Shown piece after piece: positions 6,758-15,367 of a stretch of DNA of 18,912 bases. Position numbers and translations under genes: made by a program. Source of the DNA: Chloroflexota bacterium. Its GTDB lineage: Bacteria; Chloroflexota; Limnocylindria; Limnocylindrales; CSP1-4. Position 1 is the first letter of the stretch. Each line of letters begins with the position of its first letter. The stretch is from NCBI GenBank assembly GCA_021785115.1, contig JAJYGO010000161.1, positions 1 through 18,912 of the forward strand. The letters run 5' to 3'. The notes below the pieces were generated by a model. It was not told the origin of the DNA and made no database searches. It saw nothing but the letters and a program-made list of their open reading frames with translations.

Positions 6758-7624
6758 GTGGAGACCGTGCTGGAGTCGGCCTCGCGGACCGTGACGATCG
6801 GTCCCGAGCATCCGTTCGTGATGATCGGCGAGCGCATCAACCCGACCGGGCGGAAGGTGCTCGCGGCCGAGATGAGGGAAGGCCGGATGGAGATGGTCCG
6901 GGCCGACGCGCTCGCGCAGGTCGCCGCCGGGTCCCAGATGCTCGACGTGAACGCCGGGGTGCCCGGCGAGGACGAGCCCGCCCTGCTGGTCGCCGCCGTC
7001 CGCGCGGTCGGCGAGGTGACCGACGCGCCCCTCTGCCTGGACTCGTCGGTGGTCGAGGCCCTGACCGCGGGGCTCTCCGCCTACGACGGCAAGGCGCTGG
7101 TGAACTCGGTGACCGGCGAGGACGACCGCCTGGAACGGATCCTCCCGCTGGTCGCCAAGCACGGCGCGGCCGTGATCGGCATGGCGAACGACGAGACCGG
7201 CATCTCGATGGTGCCCGAGGAGCGCCTGGTGATCGCCCGCAAGATCGTCGAGCGCGCGGCCGACCACGGGATCAAGGCCGAGGACATCGTGATCGACCCG
7301 CTCGCCATGACGGTCGGCGCCGACCCGCAGGCCGGGCGGATCACGCTGGAGACCATGCGGCTGATCCGCGACGAGCTCGGCGTGAACATGTCCTGCGGCG
7401 CGTCGAACGTCTCGTTCGGGCTGCCGAGCCGCCCGCAGCTGAACGCGGCGTTCCTGCCGATGGCGATGCTCGCCGGGCTGACCTCGGCGATCACGAACCC
7501 GCTGACGTTCGAGGTCCGCAAGGCCGTGCAGGCCGGCGACCTGCTGCTCGGCAACGACGAGTACGCGGCGAGCTGGATCGCGGCGTTCCGGGCCGAGCGG
7601 CAGGCGCAGGAGGCGGCCGGCTGA
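6758..7624 (+). CDS. Methyl-corrinoid:tetrahydrofolate methyltransferase (pterin-binding, MtgA/AcsE type)
   Basis: A 288-residue pterin-binding protein with a DHPS-like TIM barrel. Landmarks are MIGERINPTGRK near the N-terminus, MLDVNAGVPGEDE, PLCLDSS, ALVNSVTGEDDR, DIVIDPLAMTVG and SCGASNVSFGLPSR. These resemble AcsE/MetH-pterin/MtgA enzymes, which move a methyl group between tetrahydrofolate and the corrinoid protein. The length fits the stand-alone enzyme rather than MetH. The GTG start immediately follows the TAG of metF with zero spacing, and GGGAGGGGGAG serves as ribosome binding site. Beside an MttB homologue, it most likely takes the methyl from the carrier at 4642 and gives it to tetrahydrofolate, the MtgA role shown for glycine betaine demethylation in Desulfitobacterium. 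Confidence 0.92.
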   Translation: METVLESASRTVTIGPEHPFVMIGERINPTGRKVLAAEMREGRMEMVRADALAQVAAGSQMLDVNAGVPGEDEPALLVAAVRAVGEVTDAPLCLDSSVVEALTAGLSAYDGKALVNSVTGEDDRLERILPLVAKHGAAVIGMANDETGISMVPEERLVIARKIVERAADHGIKAEDIVIDPLAMTVGADPQAGRITLETMRLIRDELGVNMSCGASNVSFGLPSRPQLNAAFLPMAMLAGLTSAITNPLTFEVRKAVQAGDLLLGNDEYAASWIAAFRAERQAQEAAG

Positions 7625-7664
7625 GCACCCGGGGGACGGCGCCGGGCGCGGGGATGGCGGGCCG

Positions 7665-9530
7665 ATGAGGAAGCTCGCGGTCACCTACCTGCCGTTCGAC
7701 CGGCTGACGCACGTCCCCGAGGGGACGAGCCTGTTCAACGCCGCCCACTGGATCGGGCTGCCGATCGAGTCGACGTGCGGCGGCCGCGGCACCTGCGGCA
7801 AGTGCAAGGTGCAGGTGCTCGAGGGCCACGCCGAGCCGACCCACGCCGATCGCCGTCTGCTGTCCGAGGACGAGCTCGCGACCGGGTGGCGCCTGTCGTG
7901 CCAGGCCGAGGCGCACGAGGACTCGGTGTGCGTGGTGCCGCAGCTGATGCGGATCCCGAAGGCGGCCACGATGGGCCGGGGGCGGTTCGTGCGCGTCGAG
8001 CCGAACGTGCACAAGGTCTTCGTGGAGCTCGACGAGCCGCACCTCGAGGACCAGCGGAGCGACCTCGAGCGGCTGCTGGCCGCCCTGGAGGCCGAGGGGT
8101 ACGGGGCCCGCGTGGGGCTGGACCTGCTGCGCGAGCTGCCGGGGGCGTTGCGGGGGGCGGAGTTCCGCGCGACCGCCGTGCTGGCCGGCGACCGGCTGGT
8201 CGCGGTCGAGCCCGGCGACACGCGCGAGGTCGCCCATGGGGTGGCGTTCGACCTCGGGACCACCACGGTGGTCGGCACGCTGATGAACCTCCGCACCGGG
8301 ATGGCCGAGGCGGTCGAGTCGACGCTGAACCGGCAGGCCCCGTTCGGGGCCGATGTGATCTCGCGGATCAGCCACTCGATGGTCGGGCCCGAGGCGCTGG
8401 AGGAGCTGCGGCGCGCGGCGCTGGACACGATGAACGGCCTGCTCGCCGGGCTGCTGGAGCAGGCGGGAGTGGCCGCCGAGCACGTCTACGAGCTGATCGT
8501 CGTCGGGAACGCGACGATGCTGCACCTGCTGCTCGGGGTCGACCCGACGCCGATCTCGATGGCGCCGTTCACGCCGGCGTTCAAGGCGCCGCTCGACCTG
8601 GAGGCGCGGGCGGTCGGCCTCGCGATCCATCCGCGGGGGCGCGTCGTCACCTACCCGATCCTCGGGGCCTACGTCGGGGCCGACATCCTGGCCGGGGTGC
8701 TCGCGACCGGCATCGCCCGCGAGGAGCGGCGGTCGCTCTTCGTCGACGTCGGGACCAACGGCGAGATCGTGCTCGCGGCCGGCGACCGGGTGCTGGCGAC
8801 GGCCGCTCCGGCCGGGCCGGCGTTCGAGGGCGGGCAGATCCGCTGCGGGATGCGGGCGGCCGAGGGCGCGATCGAGGGTGTCGCGCTGGGCCAGGACGTC
8901 GAGCTGCAGGTGATCGGCGGAGACGTGGCACCGCAGGGGATCTGCGGGTCGGGCCTGGTCGACGCCGTGGCGCAGCTGCGCGTGGCCGGGCTCCTGGACG
9001 CCGGTGGGCGCCTGGCCTCGGCCGACCAGGTCCCCGACCATCCGCTGCGCGACCGGCTGGTCGAGGTCGACGGCATGCGGGCGTTCCTGCTGGCCGACGG
9101 CGTCTACCTGACCCAACGCGACGTCCGCGAGCTGCAGTTCGGCAAGGGCTCGATCGCGACCGGCATCAAGATCCTGATGGACCTGCTCGGCCTGTCGGCG
9201 GCCGACCTCGACGACGTGCTGCTCGCCGGGTCGTTCGGCTCGTACATCAACCCCGAGAGCGCGAAGGTCATCGGCCTGGTGCCGCCGGTCCCGACCGAGC
9301 GGATCGTCTCGGTGGGCAATGCCGCCGGCGAGGGGGCGAAGATGGCGCTGCTGTCGTTCCGGGAGCGGGAGATCGCCTTCGAGCTGCCCGACCGCATCGA
9401 GTACGTGGAGCTGTCGGGCCGCGCCGACTTCAACGACGCGTTCGTGGAGGTGCTGTCGTTCCCCGACCTCGGGGAGCTGGCGGCGGCCGCTGCGGGGCGG
9501 CGCGGGGGCACGGCGGAGGCCGCCTCATGA
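7665..9530 (+). CDS. Corrinoid activation protein: [2Fe-2S] ferredoxin plus ASKHA ATPase (RACo/DUF4445 type)
   Basis: A 621-residue reductive activator. The N-terminal plant-type [2Fe-2S] domain has C38, C44, C47 and C79 (CGGRGTCGKC...SCQ). A linker region follows to about residue 190. Next comes an ASKHA ATP-binding fold with phosphate motifs VAFDLGTTTVVGTL and LFVDVGTNGEIVL, plus the adenosine-region element LAGSFGSYINPESA. Such proteins use ATP to drive one-electron reduction of inactive Co(II) corrinoid back to Co(I). The [2Fe-2S] type (RACo, DUF4445) differs from RamA of methanogens, which has C-terminal [4Fe-4S] clusters. ATG 7665 follows a 40-base gap after the methyltransferase gene. 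The stop overlaps the DUF1638 start (ATGA). Its target is presumably the carrier protein at 4642. Confidence 0.93.
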   Translation: MRKLAVTYLPFDRLTHVPEGTSLFNAAHWIGLPIESTCGGRGTCGKCKVQVLEGHAEPTHADRRLLSEDELATGWRLSCQAEAHEDSVCVVPQLMRIPKAATMGRGRFVRVEPNVHKVFVELDEPHLEDQRSDLERLLAALEAEGYGARVGLDLLRELPGALRGAEFRATAVLAGDRLVAVEPGDTREVAHGVAFDLGTTTVVGTLMNLRTGMAEAVESTLNRQAPFGADVISRISHSMVGPEALEELRRAALDTMNGLLAGLLEQAGVAAEHVYELIVVGNATMLHLLLGVDPTPISMAPFTPAFKAPLDLEARAVGLAIHPRGRVVTYPILGAYVGADILAGVLATGIAREERRSLFVDVGTNGEIVLAAGDRVLATAAPAGPAFEGGQIRCGMRAAEGAIEGVALGQDVELQVIGGDVAPQGICGSGLVDAVAQLRVAGLLDAGGRLASADQVPDHPLRDRLVEVDGMRAFLLADGVYLTQRDVRELQFGKGSIATGIKILMDLLGLSAADLDDVLLAGSFGSYINPESAKVIGLVPPVPTERIVSVGNAAGEGAKMALLSFREREIAFELPDRIEYVELSGRADFNDAFVEVLSFPDLGELAAAAAGRRGGTAEAAS

Positions 9531-10267
9531 GGACGCTCGCCCCGCCGCGTCCAGATGCCGCGGGGGCCGCGGATGCGGGGCCGGTGCCGGCGACCGTGCC
9601 GGCCGCCCCCGGCGCCGGCCGCACGGCGCTCGTCGCCTGCGGGGCGCTGGCCCGCGAGGTGCGCGACCTCGCAGGGCGGCGGGGATGGGACGTCGACCTG
9701 CACGCGCTGCCGGCGTTCCTGCACATGGCGCCGCCGCGGATCGTGGCGGAGCTCGACCGGCTGCTCGAGCGCCTCCGCGGCCGGGGCGGCCGCGCGGTGG
9801 TGGTCTACGGCGACTGCGGGACGGCCGGCGCGATCGACCGGGTCCTCGCGCGCCACGGTGCGGAGCGCGTCGCCGGCCCGCACTGCTACGAGATGTTCGG
9901 CGGCGACGAGCTGGCCCGGCTGCTCGCGGACCGCCCCGGCACGTTCCTGCTGACGGACTGGCTGGTGGCAAACTTCGACCTCGCGGTCGTGCGCGGCCTC
10001 GGCCTGGACCGCCACCCCGAGCTGCGCGAGGTCTACTTCGCCCACTACACGGGCGTGCTGTACCTGGCCCAGGACCCGACGCCCGAGCGCGAGGCCGCGG
10101 CCGCCCGCGCCGCCGCCTATCTCGGCCTCCCGCTCGAGATCTGGGATCGGGGTCTCGGCGACCTGGAGGAACGCCTGACGGAGCTGGTCGAACGCGGCCC
10201 GGCCCCCCCCGGCCGCTGCACGGAGACCACCCCGGAGTTCGCGACGGCCGTCGGCTGCACGCCGTAG
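9527..10267 (+). CDS. DUF1638-family protein of unknown function
   Basis: A 246-residue protein whose start overlaps the activator stop as ATGA, so it is co-translated with the corrinoid genes. After an Ala/Pro-rich leader of about 30 residues it shows features I associate with DUF1638: VACGAL (C38), VVYGDCGTAG (C97), GPHCYEMFGG (H119, C120) and LLTDWLVANFD. The conserved cysteines and histidine suggest a metal or cofactor site. Proteins of this family are, to my knowledge, often encoded near MttB-type or other corrinoid methyltransferases, but no biochemical role is known to me. It could help load, protect or handle the corrinoid or methyl group; that is speculation. No signal peptide or membrane segment is evident, so it should be cytoplasmic. 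Confidence 0.8.
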   Translation: MRTLAPPRPDAAGAADAGPVPATVPAAPGAGRTALVACGALAREVRDLAGRRGWDVDLHALPAFLHMAPPRIVAELDRLLERLRGRGGRAVVVYGDCGTAGAIDRVLARHGAERVAGPHCYEMFGGDELARLLADRPGTFLLTDWLVANFDLAVVRGLGLDRHPELREVYFAHYTGVLYLAQDPTPEREAAAARAAAYLGLPLEIWDRGLGDLEERLTELVERGPAPPGRCTETTPEFATAVGCTP

Positions 10268-10273
10268 CCGGGG

Positions 10274-10301
10274 GCGAGGGGGACGCCGTGCGGCCCCTCG
10301 C
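10274..10301. terminator. Hairpin between convergent genes, candidate bidirectional terminator
   Basis: GCGAGGGG (10274-10281) and CCCCTCGC (10294-10301) form a perfect 8-bp GC-rich stem with a 12-base loop. It fills the 43-base gap between the stop of the DUF1638 gene (+) and the stop of the RDD gene (-). There is no T-run. Its location between two converging stops supports a terminator serving both sides. Confidence 0.6.
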
Positions 10302-10310
10302 GAGCGACGC

Positions 10311-11081
10311 TCAGCCGCTTCGCGGCGGGGCGAAGCGTTGCCGGTAGACGCGGGCGACCTCCTCGAGGAACGCCTCGTCGTCCCCCTCGCGTGGGGTGCC
10401 GGCGACATGACGTCGAACGGTTTCCGCCATCTGCGCGGCGAGGGCCGCCCTCGCTGCGGGCGTGAACGTGGATCGCCGTTGGAGGAAGGACCGGACCAGC
10501 ACGTACTCGCGCGCGGAGAGCCTTCCGGCGTCGAGTGCCCCCGCGACCTCGGCCCCTGGCTCCGGCAGCTCGAGCTCGCGAGGTGGGGCGGCGCCACGCT
10601 CACGGACCACGACGGTGCCCGCCGCAAGGTCGCCCACGCGCTGTGCCCGGGGCGTGACCAGGATGCAGATGACGCCGACGAACCACAGCGTGTACATGTC
10701 GACCACGCGCACGAGGTTCCGAACGACAACGGGACCAAGCGTGACCGGCTGCCCGTCGGTGCACACGACGCGGATTCCCTGAGCCCGCTTCCCGGGCGTG
10801 CGGCCATTCCAGAGTCCCTCGAACAGCGGGAAGTAGCCGAACACCACGATGAAGGCGAGGATCAGGTAGACGACGAGCACCGCCGCCGGCGGGGCCCCCG
10901 ACCGGCCCGAGAACGGGAGGAACGCGGACGCCGTCAGGATCCCGAGGGCCACCGCCTGGATGAGGACGTCCAGCGCCGCGGCGAGGAATCTCGAGCCGAG
11001 CCCCGCCGCCCCGAGATCGAGGACGACCGCCTCCGGCGTGACCAGCGTGCCGACGCTGCTACCCCTCCGTCCCGTCGCCAC
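10311..11081 (-). CDS. RDD-family membrane protein
   Basis: A 256-residue protein with an RDD domain in its first two thirds: GSRFLAAALDVLIQAVALGI, a second membrane segment (VLVVYLILAFIVVFGYFPL), the conserved NGRTPGKRAQGIRVV, and RNLVRVVDMYTLWFVGVICIL. RDD proteins are small multi-pass proteins of the cytoplasmic membrane, mostly of unknown role; some are reported as ion transporters. The C-terminal 90 residues are soluble and charged (SAREYVLVRSFLQRR). The GTG start has GGCGGAG about 6 bases upstream. It is divergent from the SpoIIM-like gene with only 14 bp between starts. RDD genes of this kind commonly accompany SpoIIM, DUF58 and MoxR genes, so it belongs to the membrane cluster to the right. 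Confidence 0.88.
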   Translation of the reverse strand: MATGRRGSSVGTLVTPEAVVLDLGAAGLGSRFLAAALDVLIQAVALGILTASAFLPFSGRSGAPPAAVLVVYLILAFIVVFGYFPLFEGLWNGRTPGKRAQGIRVVCTDGQPVTLGPVVVRNLVRVVDMYTLWFVGVICILVTPRAQRVGDLAAGTVVVRERGAAPPRELELPEPGAEVAGALDAGRLSAREYVLVRSFLQRRSTFTPAARAALAAQMAETVRRHVAGTPREGDDEAFLEEVARVYRQRFAPPRSG

Positions 11082-11083
11082 CG

Positions 11084-11089
11084 TAGACT
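11084..11089 (+). promoter_or_regulatory. TANNNT-type -10 element, possible leaderless start of the SpoIIM-like gene
   Basis: TAGACT ends 6 bases before the GTG at 11096. In many actinobacteria and deinococci, a TANNNT element at this distance marks a leaderless transcript whose first base is the start codon. No Shine-Dalgarno sequence stands between it and the GTG, which agrees. It lies inside the 14-bp gap shared with the divergent RDD gene. The short motif could occur by chance. Confidence 0.4.
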
Positions 11090-11095
11090 CCGCCC

Positions 11096-12058
11096 GTGGA
11101 CGTCGACTCGTTCATCGGCAAGTATGGCGCCGAATGGACCCGGCTCGACGAGGCCTGCGCCCGGGGCTCAGCGGGCCTCGCCCGGCTCCGAGGCGTCGAC
11201 ATCGAAGAGGTCCTGGGCCTCTACCTCCGGACCTCCGCCCACCTCGCGGAGGCGAGGGCCCGCTTCAGGGATCCCGGGCTCGTCGAGTACCTGAACGGGG
11301 TGGTGACTCGAGCCCACGCGGCCGTGTACGGGGCGCGCCCGCGGGCCGCGCGTGGGCTCGTGCGCACCCTCGGAAGCCGGTACCGAGAGGCGGTGCGTCG
11401 GACGGCCCCGTTCATCCTCGTCGCCGCGGCGGTCGTTGCCGCCACCACGCTCGCGACCATGGTGTGGGTCACGACCTCCCATCAGGCCCAGGTGGGACTG
11501 CTGCCGCCGGCGGCCCGTCAGGCGATCCTGCGGGCAAACGGCCACCGCCCGGCGTTCGCGGTGCCCTCCTCGGTGCTCTCCACCGCGATCCTGGTCAACA
11601 ACGTGCGCGTCGCGTTCTTCGCGTTCGCCCTCGGCGTCGGCCTCGGGATCGGAACGCTCCTCGTGCTGGTGCAGAACGCGGCGCTCCTTGGCCTGCTGGC
11701 CGGCGCCTATACGAGCCTCGGCAAGGCCGGTGCGTTCTGGGTCCTGATCCTGCCTCACGGGCTCCTCGAGCTGACCGCGGTGTGCATCTCTGCGGGGGCG
11801 GGGCTGCGCGTGGGCTGGAGCCTGGTGGATCCGGGCGACCGCCCCCGAGGACGGGCGCTCGCGGAGGAGGCTCGAGACGCGGCCATGGTGGTGCTCGGGG
11901 TCATCCCCGCCTTCGTCCTGGCCGCCCTGATCGAGGGTTTCCTCACGGGAAACGTGCCGGGCCCGGCCGGCCTCGCGACGGGTGCCGCGGTGGAGGCCGC
12001 CTATCTCGGGTTCCTCGTCTGGCCCGTTCGCCGGGTCAGAGCCTCCCGGACGCCTTGA
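11096..12058 (+). CDS. Stage II sporulation protein M (SpoIIM)-family membrane protein
   Basis: A 320-residue protein. Residues 1-100 are soluble and helical, with a typical opening [19 protein letters not shown]. Several membrane segments follow: [20 protein letters not shown], then [36 protein letters not shown], then [21 protein letters not shown] and two more near the C-terminus. The [13 protein letters not shown] and PHGLLEL motifs are characteristic of the SpoIIM/DUF95 family. In Bacillus SpoIIM acts in engulfment; in non-sporulating actinobacteria its homologues sit with MoxR/DUF58/RDD genes and their role is unknown, so no sporulation should be inferred. It is the only + strand gene in the right half, and its last 23 bases overlap the end of the DUF58 gene tail to tail. 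Confidence 0.87.
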   Translation: MDVDSFIGKYGAEWTRLDEACARGSAGLARLRGVDIEEVLGLYLRTSAHLAEARARFRDPGLVEYLNGVVTRAHAAVYGARPRAARGLVRTLGSRYREAVRRTAPFILVAAAVVAATTLATMVWVTTSHQAQVGLLPPAARQAILRANGHRPAFAVPSSVLSTAILVNNVRVAFFAFALGVGLGIGTLLVLVQNAALLGLLAGAYTSLGKAGAFWVLILPHGLLELTAVCISAGAGLRVGWSLVDPGDRPRGRALAEEARDAAMVVLGVIPAFVLAALIEGFLTGNVPGPAGLATGAAVEAAYLGFLVWPVRRVRASRTP

Positions 12059-13340
12059 TCCTCAGGTACTGATCTGCCAGCGCCCCGGCCAGGCGCCCTG
12101 GCGGCCGGTCGACGACCCGCACTCCCAGCCGGCCGAGCACGGCGGCCGCGCGATGCCGGTCGGCGAGCGCGCCGGACGCCGCTGCCTTCAGGTAGGCGGT
12201 CTCCGAGGAATCCGGCATCGCCTGGGCCAGCTCCTCGAGCTCGGGATCCGAAACGGCTCCCACGATCAGCAGGTGCCGCCGCAGCAGGGTCGGCGCCACC
12301 GACGCCAGCGGCTCGAGCAGAGCGGGATGGGCCAGGTCGGTGAGCAGCACGAGGAGCGACCTCCTCCCGTGGCGCGTGAGGAACGCGGAGAGAGCCGCTG
12401 CGTAGCCCGGCGGCTCGAGCGAGGCATGGAGGTCCAGGAGCACCTCCAGGATCCGCCGGCTCTGCGCCCTGCCGCCCTTCGGGTCCAGAGCGGCGAGGAC
12501 CCGCGAATCGAACGCAACCATGCCCACGTGGTCGCCCACGCGTCCTGCGAGCTCGGCGACGGCGATGGCCCCGTCGAGCGCGTGCTCGAACCGGGCGACC
12601 CCCCGCACCGACCCCGCCATGGAGCGCCCAGCGTCGAGCAGGAGGACGACCCGCTGATCGCGTTCCTCCCGGTACACGTTGGCCATGGCCCGTGGGGACC
12701 GGGCCGTCGCCCGCCAGTTGATGTGGCCGAACTCGTCGTCCGGGCGGTAGTCGCGGATCGTGTCGAACTCGGTGCCCCCGCCCCGGAAGGCGGAGGAGCG
12801 CCGGCCCGCCTGGAGCGTGCGTGCCCGCTCGAGGCGAAGCTCGACCTCGCGTCGCCCGTGAAGTGGTGGGTACACGGCGAGGACCTGAACCGAGGGCAGC
12901 GTCGCCTGTCGTCCCCCGAGCCCGAGCGGACCGGCCACACGCAGCGTGATGGGCCCGAGCGGCAGGCGGCCGCGTCTGGTGGGGGTGAGGGTCGCGGGCA
13001 GATCGGCCCAGGCCCAGGGCAACAGCGTCAGGGCGTGGCGCGTGGGACTCCGGTGAAGCGACGGTGGCGCGGCGTCGTGGGCCCCGACTCGCAGCCGTCG
13101 ACCGCGTGGATTGTGGAGCCTCAGCGCCACGGTCGCCGCTTGTCCCACGGTCGCCGACCGCGGGGCCTCCCGCGTCACCTGGAGTGCCCCCGGCGCGGGT
13201 GCTGCCACCACGTCGAACGCGAGCAGCCCGAGGACGAGGAGGGTGGTTCCCGCGAGATCTGCCCAGATCCGACCCGGGAGCACCAGGGCGACGGCGCCTC
13301 CGAGGAGGATCGCGACGGGGAGACGGGGGGCCGCGTACAC
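12036..13340 (-). CDS. DUF58 (von Willebrand A-like) membrane-anchored protein
   Basis: About 434 residues if started at GTG 13340. Two hydrophobic segments at residues 7-22 and 30-48 anchor it in the membrane, as usual for the family. An Ig-like stretch follows. Next comes the DUF58 signature around residues 200-224 ([23 protein letters not shown]) and then a von Willebrand A-like fold with the metal-site motif LLLDAGRSM (D236, S240). DUF58 proteins work with MoxR AAA+ ATPases, perhaps as chaperone or metal-insertion systems for extracytoplasmic proteins. As the sequence stands there is no stop between it and the upstream MoxR frame, so the literal reading frame is one fused protein. The GTG at 13340 lies 5 bases past the expected moxR stop, which supports two genes originally. 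Confidence 0.85.
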   Translation of the reverse strand: MYAAPRLPVAILLGGAVALVLPGRIWADLAGTTLLVLGLLAFDVVAAPAPGALQVTREAPRSATVGQAATVALRLHNPRGRRLRVGAHDAAPPSLHRSPTRHALTLLPWAWADLPATLTPTRRGRLPLGPITLRVAGPLGLGGRQATLPSVQVLAVYPPLHGRREVELRLERARTLQAGRRSSAFRGGGTEFDTIRDYRPDDEFGHINWRATARSPRAMANVYREERDQRVVLLLDAGRSMAGSVRGVARFEHALDGAIAVAELAGRVGDHVGMVAFDSRVLAALDPKGGRAQSRRILEVLLDLHASLEPPGYAAALSAFLTRHGRRSLLVLLTDLAHPALLEPLASVAPTLLRRHLLIVGAVSDPELEELAQAMPDSSETAYLKAAASGALADRHRAAAVLGRLGVRVVDRPPGRLAGALADQYLRIKASGRL

Positions 13341-13344
13341 GCGC

Positions 13345-14294
13345 CTAGGTCGGGACCGGGACCCGCTCGAGCACGGCCCGGAGCACCCGGCCGCCGTGGC
13401 GCCCTCGATCTCGACCTCGGGGCGCACCACGACCCGGTGCCGCCATGTGGCGGGCACCAACTCCTTCACGTCGTCCGGCGTGACGAAGCCGCGACCGCCG
13501 ACATAGGCCCACGCCTTGGCGCCGACCAGCAACATGGCTGCCCCCCTCGGGCTCACGCCGAGCGTCAGCGAGGGACTGCGCCGGGTCTCCGCCGCGAGGC
13601 GCACGACGTAGTCCACGATCGAGTCATCGACCGCCACCCCCACCACCGCGCGAGCGCCCGCGGCGAGGACCTCGGCATTCGCCACTGGACCCACTCCGAG
13701 GGACTCGAGGTCGTGCACGTTCTTGCCCGCATCGTGCATCCGGAGGATCCCCTTCTCCTCGTCGTGTTCCGGATACCCCACCTCGAGCTTGAAGAGGAAT
13801 CGATCGGCTTGGGCCTCGGCCAAGGGATAGGTTCCCTCGTACTCCACCGGGTTCTGCGTCGCGATCACGAGGAACGGGTCGGGCAGCGGCCGACGCTCAC
13901 CGTCGATCGACACCTGCCGCTCCTCCATGGCCTCGAGGAGCGCCGCCTGGGTCTTCGGCGGCGTGCGGTTCAGCTCGTCGGCGAGCAGGAGGTTCGTGAA
14001 GACGGGGCCGGGGCGGAACCGGAATTCCCCGCTCCCTTGCTCGTAGACGACGTTGCCGGTCACGTCCGACGGCATGAGGTCCGACGTGAACTGGATCCGC
14101 CGGAACCGGAGGTCGAGGGCTCGGGCCAGGGCTTTCGCCGTGAGGGTCTTCGCGACCCCGGGAGCTCCCTCGAGAATGACATGCCCCCCGACGAGGAGCG
14201 CGGAGAGCAGGCCCCGGACCACGGGGTCCTGACCGACCACCACCTTCGCGATCTCCGCCCGGACCGCGCTCAAGGCATCCCTTGGATCCGTCAT
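13345..14294 (-). CDS. MoxR-family AAA+ ATPase (last codons frameshifted)
   Basis: About 316 residues, the normal MoxR length, if one missing base is restored. It shows Walker A GAPGVAKT (43-50), Walker B LLLADE (102-107), the conserved [17 protein letters not shown], sensor-1 ATQNP (145-149) and the C-terminal lid region [13 protein letters not shown]. MoxR ATPases use ATP hydrolysis to remodel or mature partner proteins, generally with a von Willebrand A partner such as the DUF58 protein encoded next. The ATG overlaps the stop of the DUF4350 gene (ATGA). After EIEGATAAG the frame reads an aberrant [15 protein letters not shown]; one extra base near 13386-13388 restores [13 protein letters not shown] and a TAG at 13345-13347, a typical MoxR ending. 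Confidence 0.87.
13386..13388 (-). other. Probable one-base deletion (frame break) joining moxR to the DUF58 gene
   Basis: The coding strand has GCC GGG TGC at codons 302-304 of the MoxR frame. Adding one G to this run gives GCC GGG GTG CTC CGG and the expected MoxR C-terminus followed by TAG. The short G run is a plausible place for a base-call or assembly slip. A true recent mutation, or a real fusion, is also possible. I see no classical heptameric slippery site, so programmed frameshifting is less likely. Confidence 0.6.
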
Positions 14295-15367
14295 CCTCCG
14301 GCCTCCCCCCGCGCTCGCTCGATCTCGGTGAGCTCCCTGCCGAGGGCGATCATCTCCGCGTCGCTCGAGGGCTCGGCCCCCGCCAGCGCCGCCCGCGCAC
14401 GGTCGCGCCCCACGGCTCCCACCTGGGCGAGCCGATCTGCCACCGTCGCCGGATCCCCTCGCGGCACTCCCAGCCGATCACCCATCCGCACGGCCGCGCC
14501 CCGTCGGAGCAGCGTCCCGGCGAACCCCGCGGCGCCCGCCCGCCGGTAGAGTCCGGCGCTCGCCCGCACGAGCTCGCCGGCGGGAACGGGCGAGATCGGG
14601 TCCTCCACGACCGGTCGTCCGAGCCGCCGCGCCCGCACGAGCGCGAAGGCCACGAGGGCGAGGACGAGTGAGGCGATCGCCGCCTTGGCTCTCCCGGGAA
14701 CGAGCGACCATGCGCCACCCTCCGTCGATGCCGCCAGGCCGGCTGGGAGCGCAGATCCGAACACGATCGGCCCCGGGCCGAGCACCTGCATCGCGAAGGC
14801 TGCGTCGTCCCCTCTGCCGAGGTAGGTGTTCGTGAGGGGAGATGCGCCGCCGAGCACGATGACCGTGCCTCGTCCACGGGTGAGGATCGCCACGAACGGC
14901 CCTCCGGCCCCCCGGAAGCAGCCGACGGCCTCGGGCCCCGTGAGCGACAGCGCCGAATCGGACGACGAGACGACGAGGGCTCGGACGCCGACGGCCGGCG
15001 GTGCCACACATGCGGCGGTGAGCGTCGTTCCGAGGGTGATCCATCCGGCCCGCCCCGCGGCGCCGACCCCGAGCATGGGCAGCAGCGCCGAGGCCGGATC
15101 CGCGACGACCAGACGGCCGCCCGTCTGCACCCACTGCAGGATCGGCCGCTCCTCGTCTGCGGTCCGCAGGTCGCCGAGCAGCACGAAGGTACCAGGGGGC
15201 GGCGGCGGAGCGGACCCGGCCCGGACCCGATGCCCCGTCGCCCGCAGGAGCCGCACGAGCGCGGCGGTCCCGGCCGGCGCGCGTCCACCGACCAGGCCCG
15301 CGACGACGAGGAGCAGCGCGACGAGCCCCATGCTGACGACCGCGACGACTCTCGCAGGCTTCCTCAC
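14291..15367 (-). CDS. DUF4350-domain membrane protein
   Basis: A 358-residue protein starting at GTG 15367, which overlaps the stop of the DUF4129 gene (GTGA). Residues about 5-26 are one hydrophobic segment ([22 protein letters not shown]). The DUF4350 region follows: [16 protein letters not shown], then [32 protein letters not shown], which resembles the GATase-like fold of the family. A second membrane segment ([19 protein letters not shown]) comes near residue 230. A soluble helical tail with [33 protein letters not shown] follows. It sits between DUF4129 and MoxR, the usual order in actinobacterial clusters. Its biochemical role is unknown. The frame stays open upstream of the GTG but that part reads against the DUF4129 gene, so it was not used. 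Confidence 0.85.
   Translation of the reverse strand: MRKPARVVAVVSMGLVALLLVVAGLVGGRAPAGTAALVRLLRATGHRVRAGSAPPPPPGTFVLLGDLRTADEERPILQWVQTGGRLVVADPASALLPMLGVGAAGRAGWITLGTTLTAACVAPPAVGVRALVVSSSDSALSLTGPEAVGCFRGAGGPFVAILTRGRGTVIVLGGASPLTNTYLGRGDDAAFAMQVLGPGPIVFGSALPAGLAASTEGGAWSLVPGRAKAAIASLVLALVAFALVRARRLGRPVVEDPISPVPAGELVRASAGLYRRAGAAGFAGTLLRRGAAVRMGDRLGVPRGDPATVADRLAQVGAVGRDRARAALAGAEPSSDAEMIALGRELTEIERARGEAGG

Larger units (their letters stand above)
12036..14294 (-). other. Continuous MoxR-DUF58 reading frame as literally read (752 codons)
   Basis: With the bases given, a single open frame runs from the MoxR ATG at 14294 to the DUF58 TGA at 12036, with no stop between the ATPase and the von Willebrand A-like part. 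An automatic caller would report one fused protein. I list the two component genes separately because a one-base change restores canonical ends for both. See the frame-break site at 13386-13388. Confidence 0.7.

Noticed and set aside
5699..7684. A 661-codon minus-strand open frame opposite metF and the methyltransferase gene
   Set aside because: The composition is that of a GC-rich shadow frame, and both + strand genes under it have strong motifs, starts and ribosome binding sites.
11096..12058. SpoIIM homologue as a sign of endospore formation
   Set aside because: The family is widespread in non-sporulating bacteria within MoxR/DUF58 clusters, and no other sporulation gene is present here.
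11982..14549. An 855-codon + strand open frame opposite DUF58 and moxR
   Set aside because: It has no recognisable domain, while the opposite strand encodes clear MoxR and DUF58 proteins. Long open frames on both strands are common at this GC content.
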